Shown here piece by piece: positions 56,638-64,000 of a DNA stretch of 64,000 bases. Source of the stretch: Nitrospirales bacterium. Its GTDB lineage: Bacteria > Nitrospirota > Nitrospiria > Nitrospirales > UBA8639. How positions within the stretch are numbered: position 1 is the stretch's first letter; every line of letters starts with the position of its first letter. The notes beneath the pieces were generated by a model. That model was not told the DNA's origin. It saw only the letters and a list, made by a program, of their open reading frames with translations, and ran no database searches. Where the stretch lies: NCBI GenBank assembly GCA_012270585.1, contig JAAXIB010000088.1, positions 64,419 to 128,418 on the forward strand, given 5' to 3'. The position numbers were made by a program, and so were the translations under genes.

Positions 56638-58620
56638 TTAATTCATCCCAGCCCCGAATGGCAGATCAAAATTCGCGCGAATTCCGCCGAACACGGAACG
56701 TCTGGGAGTGCCGTAGTTCAAAATTTCCTCATAAGCCTCATCAAAGAGATTATCCACCCGAACGTACGCTTGAAATCGATCGGAAAAATTATAGTTCGCT
56801 GACAAATTCACGACTTCGAACGAGCCCATACGATCGCGATCCATGCTTCCATTGAAGCGTGCTCCTACATAACGAAAATCCAGGATCATGCTTAAAGAAT
56901 CGATGGGTTGATAATAGAGGCTCAGACTGGCTTGATCGACCGGCCAACGCGGCAATCTGGCATTGGTCATAAGATCACGGGTGAGGGTTGCGGTGTATTG
57001 GCCCTTCAGTTCCAATCGTTTCACCCAAGGTTGTTCCTGAAGCATGACAATATTCACCGAGCCCTCCCAGCCTTGCGATTTGGCCGAAGCCACGTTGCCG
57101 GCACAAGAACCCCAGGTGGAAAACGGCGCACAAATCGTCTCATTGTAAAGCACCCCTATGAGATTGCGATACCGATTCCAGAAATAGCCGCCGCTGATTG
57201 TCATTCTGCCGGCAAGCAATGTCTGATCCACACCCACGTCGAAACTTTGACTTTTTTCCGGCTGTACGTTGGGATTGCCATAGTTTGGCCAGAATAAATC
57301 ATTAATCGTTGGAGCCCGGAATCCCGTGGCATAACTGCCGCGTATTTTCGTGTTCGTCTCCTTGACCAAATATCCACCGGTTATACGATACGTCGTGGCA
57401 TCGCCAAACGTGTTATAACTGTCGTGCCGGACCCCGGCCGTGGCAAAGAATCGATCAAACAGGTTAAGTTGCATCTGGCCGAACCCTGCATGGGAAGAAA
57501 GGATCTTCTCGGAGATTCCTACCTCATTCTCTCCCAATTGCTCACGAAATTGATAGCCTGCCGTCAACGTGACGTATTGATTCAGGCGAAAGTCATGTTG
57601 ACTTTCGATACGATTCGCCAGCACGCGTATTTCGTTAGGGGTATCCCAAGAGGGAATGGGTTCCACTACCCCAGTTGACAAATTTCGACGTGAAGTCCCC
57701 GGGTCATACAGACCTGTCTCTTGAGCGCGAGAAAGCGTCAACACATGATCCCACCAATCGGTCAACGGTTGTTGATACGTTCCGCTGAAAATGAATTGTT
57801 CGCTTTGACTCTTGGCATTGAAAACATCATAGGGACCGAAACCAGAACCGTTGTCGATACCGCGTGAGCCGTTCCACCACCGAAAATTGAAATCGAGTCG
57901 TCCCTCGGAAGGCAGCGCCATGCCCAATCGGGAAGAACCCTGCCAATTCCGATAAGCATCGCGTTCATTCGCTCCTCTCCGATCATTGACCGCCGAGATA
58001 CCCGTGGTATCCCACCGGGAAAGCGCAAATGAAAAATCAAACGGCCCCTTGCTGCCGGATACGGTCCCGCCTTCCCGCAACGTATTGAACGATCCGTATT
58101 CAAAGAACGCACCGGCCTTCGGAGACCCTTTTCCCCGTTTCGTCGTGATGTTGATCACGCCGCCCAAGGCATCGGCCCCCCAAAGCGTGCTCTGGGCGCC
58201 CCGAACGATTTCAATTTTTTCAATATTGTCGATGGTCAGATGTGCGAAATTAAAGCTCCCCAACGTTGAGCTATTCACGATCGCTCCGTCGATGAGAACC
58301 AGGGTTTGATTGGAACTCCCGCCTCGAATACGTACAGTCGTACTCCCGCCCGGGCCACCGTTTTGAAACACGGCTGCACCTTGTGACAAGCGGAGAGCTT
58401 CCACCACCGTCTTGATTTGACGCTGCTGGAGGTCTTCTTCGGTCCAGACTTCGACCGTACTCGTCACCTGCCGAAGGGGAACCGGTGTTTTCGTGGCGCT
58501 CACGACCACGGTGTCCAGAGTCTGAACATCCGAGCTAGTCTCAGGTGATTGACCAAATGAAAATACGGGGATAACCAGAAAGTGTAGAAGAAGAAAAATG
58601 AAAACGAAGCGATGAAACAT
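56638..58620 (-). CDS. btuB: TonB-dependent corrinoid receptor BtuB-like
   Basis: This 660 aa outer-membrane receptor has a signal peptide (FVFIFLLLHFLVIPVFSFGQ) and a TonB-box-like start (QTLDTVVVSATKTPVPLRQV). A plug domain follows (QGAAVFQNGGPGGSTTVRIR, then IEIVRGAQSTLWGADALGGV), and then a beta-barrel ending NFDLPFGAGMN. The cobalamin riboswitch directly upstream and the cob genes downstream make corrinoid uptake the most likely substrate, rather than a siderophore. The start has a strong AGGGAGG site that can be paired into a CCCTT/AAGGG hairpin, suggesting translational control by the riboswitch. Confidence 0.9.
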   Translation of the reverse strand: MFHRFVFIFLLLHFLVIPVFSFGQSPETSSDVQTLDTVVVSATKTPVPLRQVTSTVEVWTEEDLQQRQIKTVVEALRLSQGAAVFQNGGPGGSTTVRIRGGSSNQTLVLIDGAIVNSSTLGSFNFAHLTIDNIEKIEIVRGAQSTLWGADALGGVINITTKRGKGSPKAGAFFEYGSFNTLREGGTVSGSKGPFDFSFALSRWDTTGISAVNDRRGANERDAYRNWQGSSRLGMALPSEGRLDFNFRWWNGSRGIDNGSGFGPYDVFNAKSQSEQFIFSGTYQQPLTDWWDHVLTLSRAQETGLYDPGTSRRNLSTGVVEPIPSWDTPNEIRVLANRIESQHDFRLNQYVTLTAGYQFREQLGENEVGISEKILSSHAGFGQMQLNLFDRFFATAGVRHDSYNTFGDATTYRITGGYLVKETNTKIRGSYATGFRAPTINDLFWPNYGNPNVQPEKSQSFDVGVDQTLLAGRMTISGGYFWNRYRNLIGVLYNETICAPFSTWGSCAGNVASAKSQGWEGSVNIVMLQEQPWVKRLELKGQYTATLTRDLMTNARLPRWPVDQASLSLYYQPIDSLSMILDFRYVGARFNGSMDRDRMGSFEVVNLSANYNFSDRFQAYVRVDNLFDEAYEEILNYGTPRRSVFGGIRANFDLPFGAGMN

Positions 58621-58654
58621 GCGTCACCTCCCTTTGACTCGAAGGGTGTGTCCA

Positions 58655-58830
58655 GAGGTCAACGACAGTTGGGTCTCCTGACTCGCGGATCATCACTACC
58701 CTGCACCTTCCCATGAACGTTCCGTTCACAGTGGTCTATTGCAGATCATTCCCCGCTTACAGTGGCGGCACCGTGATGGGTTTGCACCATCTTCCCCGTC
58801 GCTGTCGTTGTGTTTTCCTGAGGAACGCCT
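58655..58830 (-). ncRNA. Cobalamin riboswitch upstream of btuB
   Basis: Read on the minus strand, the leader contains the conserved order GGTGCAAACCC, GCCGCCACTGTAAGCGGGGA, a second CCACTG, GGGAAGGTGC and the B12-box-like AGTCAGGAGACC. These are the hallmarks of the adenosylcobalamin aptamer. Between the aptamer and the btuB ATG, CCCTT (in ACCCTTCGAGTC) can pair with AAGGG of AAAGGGAGGT, hiding the ribosome binding site. There is no U-run, so control is probably translational. The switch should turn down the following uptake and synthesis genes when cobalamin is plentiful. Confidence 0.93.
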
Positions 58831-58917
58831 CCTGTTGAATTGGTAATCATGTGGTGAACGTTTCAAGGCCGTCACCACGTCGGCCATTTGGATCGGCTGC
58901 CCTCTTTCCCGTTCCGT

Positions 58918-59751
58918 TCAGACCGGCAAAGTGACCCGCGGCCGTCCCGATTGCGGATGTCGATCGACCAGCACGGGGCAGCCATAGACCCGTTCCAGAG
59001 ATTCCCCGGCAATGACTTCCTCGGGTGAACCCATGACCACAATCTCCCCTTCCCGTAACAGCAACAACCGGTCGCAGTATTGACTGGCCAGGTTGAGATC
59101 ATGGGACACCAGCACAACGGTCAATCCCCGTTCCCGATTCAACCGACGAATGATTCGCGCAATCTCCAATTGGTGATGGAGATCCAGAAAGGCCGTCGGC
59201 TCATCCAACAGCAGGATTTCCGGCTCCTGGGCCAAGGCCCGGGCAATCACGGCTCGTTGTCGCTCCCCGCCGGAGAGGTTGGTAATCAGCCGGACCCCAA
59301 GGTGGGCAACGTCCATGTCTCTCATCGCTTGCATGGCCACGGCACGATCCCGTGAGCCTTCCCATCCCAAACCCCACGTTCGATTGTGGTGGGGATACCG
59401 CCCCATCAATACCATTTCGCTGATCGTAAAAGGAAACGCCTGTTGGGTTTCCTGCGGAACGAAGGCCACGCGACGGGAAATCTCGGCCTGGGGAAACGCA
59501 ACATGGGATTGACCAAACAGCTCGATCCTCCCCTGTTGGGGAATCAGGATTCTCATAAGCACTTTCAACAAGGTGCTTTTCCCGGACCCATTGGGCCCTA
59601 ATATTCCCAACACTTCCCCGGATTCTATTGTGAGCGAGACGTTTTTCAAAACCGGCGTCTGAACGGCTGTTTCCTTTCGGTCGAACCCGAAGGTCACGGC
59701 ATCCATCACAAACGGCGGTTGCCACGTTGGCGTTTCCGGATATTCACTCAC
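58918..59751 (-). CDS. btuD: Corrinoid ABC transporter ATP-binding protein BtuD
   Basis: The 277 aa ATPase powers import through BtuC. Walker A is ILGPNGSGKSTLLKVL, the Q-loop lies in FVPQETQQAFPF, the ABC signature is NLSGGERQRAVIARAL, Walker B is EILLLDEPTAFLDL, and the switch His lies in LVSHDLN. It resembles the iron-siderophore/B12 (FecE/BtuD) class. The riboswitch two genes upstream assigns it to corrinoids. Its ATG overlaps the btuC stop by 4 bp. Confidence 0.92.
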   Translation of the reverse strand: MSEYPETPTWQPPFVMDAVTFGFDRKETAVQTPVLKNVSLTIESGEVLGILGPNGSGKSTLLKVLMRILIPQQGRIELFGQSHVAFPQAEISRRVAFVPQETQQAFPFTISEMVLMGRYPHHNRTWGLGWEGSRDRAVAMQAMRDMDVAHLGVRLITNLSGGERQRAVIARALAQEPEILLLDEPTAFLDLHHQLEIARIIRRLNRERGLTVVLVSHDLNLASQYCDRLLLLREGEIVVMGSPEEVIAGESLERVYGCPVLVDRHPQSGRPRVTLPV

Positions 59752-60914
59752 GCGACGACTCTCCTGCGTTGCCGGACCAGCAAATACAGAAAGACCGGGC
59801 CTCCGACCAGGGCCGTCACCACGCCCACGGGGATTTCCGTCGGACTCAACAGCGTCCTGGCCACGGTGTCCGCCAGCATGAGGAAGATGCCTCCGATCAT
59901 GCCCGACGCAATCAATAAGAGTCGATGATCGGCGCCGAACACCAGGCGAACCGCATGGGGCACGATGAGTCCCACAAATCCGATCAGGCCGCTAAAGGCC
60001 ACGACCGATCCCGTCAAGAGCGCGGCCGCGGCAAACAGGACGCGCTTGACCCGTTCAACCTCGACGCCGAGAGATCGAGCCGCCTCTTCGCCGAGCGTGA
60101 GCAGGTTCAAGGCGGACGCCTGGGAAACCAGCACAGCCACCCCCAGGAGCAGATACACGGCAAGAACCAGGACGGTCGGGAAATCCGGACCCGTCAACGA
60201 ACCCATCAGCCACGCATACATGCCCGAAGCCTTGTACGGGTCGGCCAGGGTGGTCAGAAACAGGATGAGCGCCGAAAAAATCGCATTCAGCACCACCCCG
60301 CCCAGCAACAGCGTATGAATCGAAAAACTCCCATAGGACACGGCAATGCGATAGACAATGAGGAGCGCCAGCAAGGCTCCCAGGAAGGCATAAAACGGCA
60401 GAACCGACAAACCGAGAATGGAAAGGCCGATGCCGAACAGCACGGCCACGGCCGCCCCGAGTGCGGCCCCGCTCGAAATGCCGATGACGTAGGGATCGGC
60501 CAGAGGGTTCCGAAGCAACGCCTGGAGTGACGCCCCTACGGCAGCCAGGCTTCCGCCGACCATAAAAGCGAGCAGGACCCTGGGAACTCTGACCTGCCAG
60601 AGAATAATGTAGTGGGGGGCGGCCTGCGTCTCTCCTGCGGCAAACGGCCCCTGTGCCAATAGCGCCGTGACGTTCGCGAACGAAATGGTCTCCGTGCCGA
60701 ATCCCAGACACGCCACGAAAACCAAAAGGGCCAACGTCCCCAACCCGCCGGACACACCGAGCCATTTCATCGGGGAAAGCGTGGCAACCGCTGGCACGGG
60801 CCGGGAGCCTTCTGCAAGGGGAAAGGATTCCGGCCTCGTAAGTAAAGCCGGCGCCGGCACGGCTGATGGGCCCCCGGCATAAGATTTTCCCGATGGAGAC
60901 GTAACGGAAGCCAT
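59748..60914 (-). CDS. btuC: Corrinoid ABC transporter permease BtuC
   Basis: This FecCD/BtuC-family permease (388 aa from ATG 60914) has a ~55 residue hydrophilic N-terminus and about ten membrane helices. Family landmarks are RVPRVLLAFMVGGSLAAVGA, LQALLRNPLADPYVIGISSG, AWLMGSLTGPDFPTVLVLAV, GLIGFVGLIVPHAVRLVFG and LSPTEIPVGVVTALVGGPVF. The frame is open further upstream, but that part overlaps btuF and is not protein-like. ATG 60914 falls 11 bases after the btuF stop, with GGAGG about 15 bases before it. It forms the channel with BtuD and receives substrate from the BtuF-like protein. Confidence 0.92.
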   Translation of the reverse strand: MASVTSPSGKSYAGGPSAVPAPALLTRPESFPLAEGSRPVPAVATLSPMKWLGVSGGLGTLALLVFVACLGFGTETISFANVTALLAQGPFAAGETQAAPHYIILWQVRVPRVLLAFMVGGSLAAVGASLQALLRNPLADPYVIGISSGAALGAAVAVLFGIGLSILGLSVLPFYAFLGALLALLIVYRIAVSYGSFSIHTLLLGGVVLNAIFSALILFLTTLADPYKASGMYAWLMGSLTGPDFPTVLVLAVYLLLGVAVLVSQASALNLLTLGEEAARSLGVEVERVKRVLFAAAALLTGSVVAFSGLIGFVGLIVPHAVRLVFGADHRLLLIASGMIGGIFLMLADTVARTLLSPTEIPVGVVTALVGGPVFLYLLVRQRRRVVA

Positions 60915-60924
60915 AACCGCGCGA

Positions 60925-61968
60925 TTACTCCTCCTGCCCCGCCACGGAAGAAACCGCGTCCGGGTGGAGTATGGTAATGAGTGCTTCCAGGGCGTCGAGC
61001 ACTCGAGGACCCGGTCGATTGAGGATGTCACTGTCGATCTGTACGAACTGATTCCGTTTGACCGCTTCAAGAGAGGTCCACCGCCGCCATTGATCCTGCT
61101 CGGCTTGCGGGATGCCCTCAAAACGACCCATCGGGAACAGCAAAAACTCGGGGTTCTGCCGGAGCACCTCCTCGATGCTCAGACGTGGATACGGGGTCCC
61201 CGCGTGTTCCGCGACGTTTCTGGCCCCGGCCAGTTCAATCAATTGGTGAATATAGCTCCCCGGACCGACCGTAATGAGTGGATCGGTATTGATCACGAAC
61301 AACAAGGTGGGACGTGACCGTCCTTCCAATCGAGCGGTAAGGACGGTCATTTGCTTTCGAATCGTTTCCGTTACCTTGAGGGATTCGGTGACCCGCCCCA
61401 CCACGCGGCCCAACAGTTGAATGTGGCGCAATATGTCCTCAACGGTTTGGGGATCCAGCAGGAGCGTCGGGATCTTCAATTGATCCAACCGGTTGAGCAA
61501 ATCGACTCTCAAGAAAGATTTCGGCGCCACAATGAGTTCGGGGCGTAGCGCGACAATGGATTCCAGATTAGGTTGGGCATACCCGACCTTCGGTTTGTCC
61601 AAGGCGGCAGGCGGATAGTTGCAGAATTCCGTCACGCCGACAATTTCCTGATCGAGGCCAAGGGCAAACAACATTTCCGTGATACTCGGAGCCAGGGACA
61701 CGATGCGCTTCGGTGGTTGGGCAAGATAGAGCTTACGGCCAAGGTCGTCGACAAAGGTGCGCGGCGCCACGTTGGCCATAAACGGCATGCCGGTGAGAAT
61801 CCCCTGTTGGCGGCGTTTCATGGTCGTGGAGTGATCGGAAAAACCGAACAGCGGTTCACAGACGGGGACAACCAGCGCGGTGACCGCCAGGACACAGGCA
61901 AACCCAAGGGCTCGCTTGCTCCCTTGCGCCTGACGACAACCTCGGACGAGCCGAACGCCCGGCAACAT
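60925..61968 (-). CDS. btuF: Corrinoid ABC transporter substrate-binding protein BtuF-like
   Basis: The 347 aa protein belongs to the helical-backbone class III binding proteins. A basic N-terminus and hydrophobic stretch (ALGFACVLAVTALVVPV) act as a signal peptide. The domain shows PPKRIVSLAPSITEMLFALG, IVGVTEFCNYPP, LESIVALRPELIVAPKS and PGPRVLDALEALITIL. It should bind corrinoid in the periplasm. The ATG follows directly on the U-run of a terminator hairpin, so it is exposed only when the riboswitch allows read-through. The exact start is uncertain because no ribosome binding site fits. Confidence 0.88.
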   Translation of the reverse strand: MLPGVRLVRGCRQAQGSKRALGFACVLAVTALVVPVCEPLFGFSDHSTTMKRRQQGILTGMPFMANVAPRTFVDDLGRKLYLAQPPKRIVSLAPSITEMLFALGLDQEIVGVTEFCNYPPAALDKPKVGYAQPNLESIVALRPELIVAPKSFLRVDLLNRLDQLKIPTLLLDPQTVEDILRHIQLLGRVVGRVTESLKVTETIRKQMTVLTARLEGRSRPTLLFVINTDPLITVGPGSYIHQLIELAGARNVAEHAGTPYPRLSIEEVLRQNPEFLLFPMGRFEGIPQAEQDQWRRWTSLEAVKRNQFVQIDSDILNRPGPRVLDALEALITILHPDAVSSVAGQEE

Positions 61969-61969
61969 A

Positions 61970-62005
61970 AAAAAATCCCCAAGGCCTGACCGACCCTGAG
62001 GATTG
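61970..62005 (-). terminator. Riboswitch-linked intrinsic terminator before btuF
   Basis: On the minus strand AATCCTCAGG pairs with CCTTGGGGATT around a short loop (GTCGGTCAGG region), followed by seven T residues that run into the btuF ATG. Its place between the aptamer and the gene makes it the likely off-state terminator of the second cobalamin riboswitch. Confidence 0.8.
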
Positions 62006-62094
62006 TTCCCGCGTCATCATCCTCACCCGCTCCCCAGCCCACGAGGGATCGAAGGTCGCGAATCCCGGTCTCCGCTCCGATTCGGCACCACGGG

Positions 62095-62260
62095 ATTCTC
62101 CGCTCGGGTAGGTCTTCTGGCTTCCGGATCCTAACCTACTTCCCGCACCTTCCCGTCAATGTTTGGACAGTGGCTTCTGCGGGGTTCGTTTCCGGTTACA
62201 GCGGCGGGACCGCGAAGGAATTGCACCTTCTTCCCTGCACCCGGGCATCTCACTGTTGAA
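62095..62260 (-). ncRNA. Cobalamin riboswitch upstream of btuFCD
   Basis: Read on the minus strand, the order is GGGAAGAAGGTGCAATTCC, CCGCCGCTGTAACCGG, GAAGCCACTGTCC, GGGAAGGTGCGGG and the box GAAGCCAGAAGACCTACC. This is the full cobalamin aptamer pattern. About 90 bases downstream a terminator precedes btuF, so control is probably transcriptional, unlike the btuB switch. It starts about 30 bases after the cobQ stop. Confidence 0.93.
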
Positions 62261-62289
62261 GGAACTGTAGGGAACCCTGAATCCGTTTG

Positions 62290-63801
62290 TCAAGCAGCGG
62301 GGAATTGTAAAGCCTGAAACACGGTCTTCATATCGACGTGGCGCGCAACGTGATCGGCCCAATGATCAAGAGCCGACGTCAGGCGTCGGGTCACGTTCCT
62401 GGAATCCGCAATCTCATTCGGAGCCAAACCCTTTCGCGTCCGCACACGATTGATCCAAGCCCGGCGAAAGGATGGATCATCAAACACGCCGTGAATATAG
62501 GTGCCCCACACCAAACCATCCGGGGAAATGGCGCCGTCTTCTCTGTCTTCTCCCTCGTCAAGAATTCGGAAACACGGACCGCCCCGACGACGAGACGTTC
62601 TCCCCACGTGAATTTCATAGCCCCGGACCGTTTCCGCATCAGACACGCCGGGAATCAGGGGATTCGCCTGCACCTGCCTCGTCTGTTTTTCAGAATGCAA
62701 CTCGGTCTCGATCGACAACAGTCGAAAGCCTTCCGTTTGCCCACCGCCCTCGACCTGACGAGGGTCGTCAATCCGTCCGCCCAGCATTTGAAGCCCTCCA
62801 CACAGACCGACGACCTCACGCCCGGTCCGAACGTGCGAGGCCACGACCGGTCCAAACCCTTTCTCTTTGACGTATTGAAGATCCTGAATCGTCTGTTTGC
62901 TGCCCGGAAGGATAATCACGTCCGCATCGACCACGTCTTGGGGAACCTTGGCATACCGCAACGCGACGTCGGACTCCGCGGCCAACGCGTTAAAATCCGT
63001 AAAGTTGCTCATACGAGGCAACAAGACGACCGCGACGTTCACCGTCTCCGGCGAAAAAGGAATCCCGGTCGAATCCGATTCGATCGTCACGCTATCTTCC
63101 TGATCGAGCACAAGGTCGCGTAAAAACGGAAGCACGCCGAGAACGGGGATACCCGTTCGCCGTTCGAGAATCGCCACGCCGTCATCGAAGAGACGCCGGT
63201 CCCCGCGAAATTTGTTAATCACGACTCCGAGCACCCGTTCCCGTTCGTGCGGCTCCAACAAATCCAGAGTGCCGATGACCTGGGCGAAGACTCCACCCCG
63301 ATCAATATCCCCGACGAGGATCACCTTGGCATCAGCCATCTCTACCACCGGCCAATTGACGATGTCCCGATCGCGCAGATTTACCTCGGCCGCACTGCCC
63401 GCACCTTCAATGAGGATCAACTCGTATTGCGCAGCCAACCGTTCGTAACTCTGCCGTACGAAGTGAATCAACTCCGATTTGGAATCGAAATAATCTCCGG
63501 CAACCTGACTGCCCCACACTTTTCCCTGCACGATCACCTGCGAGCACCGGTCGGCTTCCGGTTTAAGCAGGATGGGATTCATGTCCACGTGAGGACGGAG
63601 CCCGCAAGCCTGCGATTGAAGGACTTGCGCGCGGCCCATCTCCCCGCCCTCCGCGGTCACGAACGAATTCAGAGACATATTTTGGGACTTGAACGGAGCC
63701 ACCCCGAATCCGGAGCGATGAAAAATCCGTCCGAGTCCCGCCGTGACGAGACTTTTCCCAACGTCGGAACCCGTTCCAAGAATGGCAAGGGCTTTAGCCA
63801 T
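62290..63801 (-). CDS. cobQ: Cobyric acid synthase
   Basis: CobQ/CbiP amidates four side chains of adenosylcobyrinic acid a,c-diamide using glutamine and ATP. The 503 aa protein has the dethiobiotin-synthetase-like N-terminal domain with LAILGTGSDVGKSLVTAGL, APFKSQNMSLNSFVT and LLKPEADRCSQVIVQGKVWG. The C-terminal class I amidotransferase-like domain has the nucleophile Cys in VVGLCGGLQMLGG and a His in VWGTYIHGVFDD. It makes the substrate for CbiB. It lies upstream of the second riboswitch and is not under it; its own promoter or the partial gene upstream should drive it. Confidence 0.95.
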   Translation of the reverse strand: MAKALAILGTGSDVGKSLVTAGLGRIFHRSGFGVAPFKSQNMSLNSFVTAEGGEMGRAQVLQSQACGLRPHVDMNPILLKPEADRCSQVIVQGKVWGSQVAGDYFDSKSELIHFVRQSYERLAAQYELILIEGAGSAAEVNLRDRDIVNWPVVEMADAKVILVGDIDRGGVFAQVIGTLDLLEPHERERVLGVVINKFRGDRRLFDDGVAILERRTGIPVLGVLPFLRDLVLDQEDSVTIESDSTGIPFSPETVNVAVVLLPRMSNFTDFNALAAESDVALRYAKVPQDVVDADVIILPGSKQTIQDLQYVKEKGFGPVVASHVRTGREVVGLCGGLQMLGGRIDDPRQVEGGGQTEGFRLLSIETELHSEKQTRQVQANPLIPGVSDAETVRGYEIHVGRTSRRRGGPCFRILDEGEDREDGAISPDGLVWGTYIHGVFDDPSFRRAWINRVRTRKGLAPNEIADSRNVTRRLTSALDHWADHVARHVDMKTVFQALQFPAA

Positions 63802-63833
63802 GAGCGACTAAGGGGCAGACGTGCCCGGAACGT

Positions 63834-64000
63834 TCACGGTAACACATCGATCGTCAATTGGGCGGGGAAGAGGCCGTCAACGCCCCGGCGGCGCACGTCG
63901 CGGAGCAGCGTCTCGACTCGGGGTGTCACCGGACCCTGAAAACTGATTCGGCCGTCGGTCACCACGGTCACGGGTCCGGAAAAATCGACCAATGCGTCGT
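63834..64000 (-). CDS. C-terminal end of an unidentified protein, cut by window edge
   Basis: About 54 codons are visible, from DALVDFSGPVTVVTDGRISF to RRRGVDGLFPAQLTIDVLP, ending in TGA at 63834-63836, 32 bases before cobQ. The frame is cleanly open to the window edge and the composition is protein-like. The short fragment does not let me name a family. Its position suggests co-transcription with cobQ. Confidence 0.6.
   Translation of the reverse strand, partial: DALVDFSGPVTVVTDGRISFQGPVTPRVETLLRDVRRRGVDGLFPAQLTIDVLP

Overview
The window is a 64 kb piece of a bacterial chromosome: moderately GC-rich, densely coded, and with no phage, integrase, transposase or CRISPR array that I can see. 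The gene content fits a Gram-negative bacterium with an outer membrane: a TonB-dependent receptor, beta-barrel proteins and a lipoprotein. A HemQ/chlorite-dismutase-family protein, late cobalamin synthesis and several exported proteins of no known family make me favour Nitrospirota (Nitrospira-like). That placement is an impression from gene content, not a proof.

Layout. 1-5.6 kb: minus-strand operon guaB-guaA, then rluB and aspS (cut by the window edge). 5.8-12.2 kb: a small coiled-coil protein, a large two-propeller NHL protein, a HAD hydrolase, a 36-residue basic protein and a metzincin-like lipoprotein. 12.4-22.5 kb, plus strand: valS-nadC-birA-coaX, then grpE-dnaK-dnaJ-rsmE. 22.5-26.4 kb, minus strand: a YCF48-like protein, a five-domain IPT/TIG protein with vicinal cysteine pairs, an outer-membrane protein gene broken by two opposite frameshifts, and what looks like the tail of a second copy. 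26.7-36.9 kb, minus strand: alaS-mltG-ridA plus an unknown gene, and an intact barrel protein followed by cinA-thpR-recA. 37.1-40.4 kb, plus strand: a HemQ-type protein, a membrane protein, two genes I cannot name and a CAT-anticodon tRNA. 40.4-43.5 kb, minus strand: a methyltransferase with an unknown C-terminal half, and a ProA homologue lacking the catalytic cysteine. 43.9-47.9 kb, plus strand: the translation cluster rpsB-tsf-pyrH-frr followed by alr. 47.9-50.2 kb: a thiamine-binding-family protein, a siroheme-type dehydrogenase, an HNH nuclease and a Rieske ferredoxin. 50.1-63.8 kb, minus strand: cobalamin genes.

The cobalamin region is the most coherent block. A cobalamin riboswitch at about 58.7 kb precedes btuB-cobO-pduO-cobU-cobT-cobS-(CWC protein)-cbiB-cobD-(unknown membrane protein), in which the intergenic gaps are under 65 bp or the genes overlap. 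A second riboswitch at about 62.2 kb, with a terminator directly before the start codon, precedes the corrinoid ABC transporter btuF-btuC-btuD. cobQ lies just upstream in a separate unit. Uptake, adenosylation, amidation and nucleotide-loop assembly are present. No corrin-ring genes lie in the window, apart from a precorrin-2 dehydrogenase-like gene that may serve siroheme.

The other striking layer is palindromic repeats. At least three dispersed families occupy most of the longer intergenic spaces. One copy of the GTAGGGG family sits inside guaA as an exact 9-codon, in-frame insertion. Paired copies occur head-to-head at two loci. A bipartite CCTCCCC/CCCCTCC family recurs at four loci.
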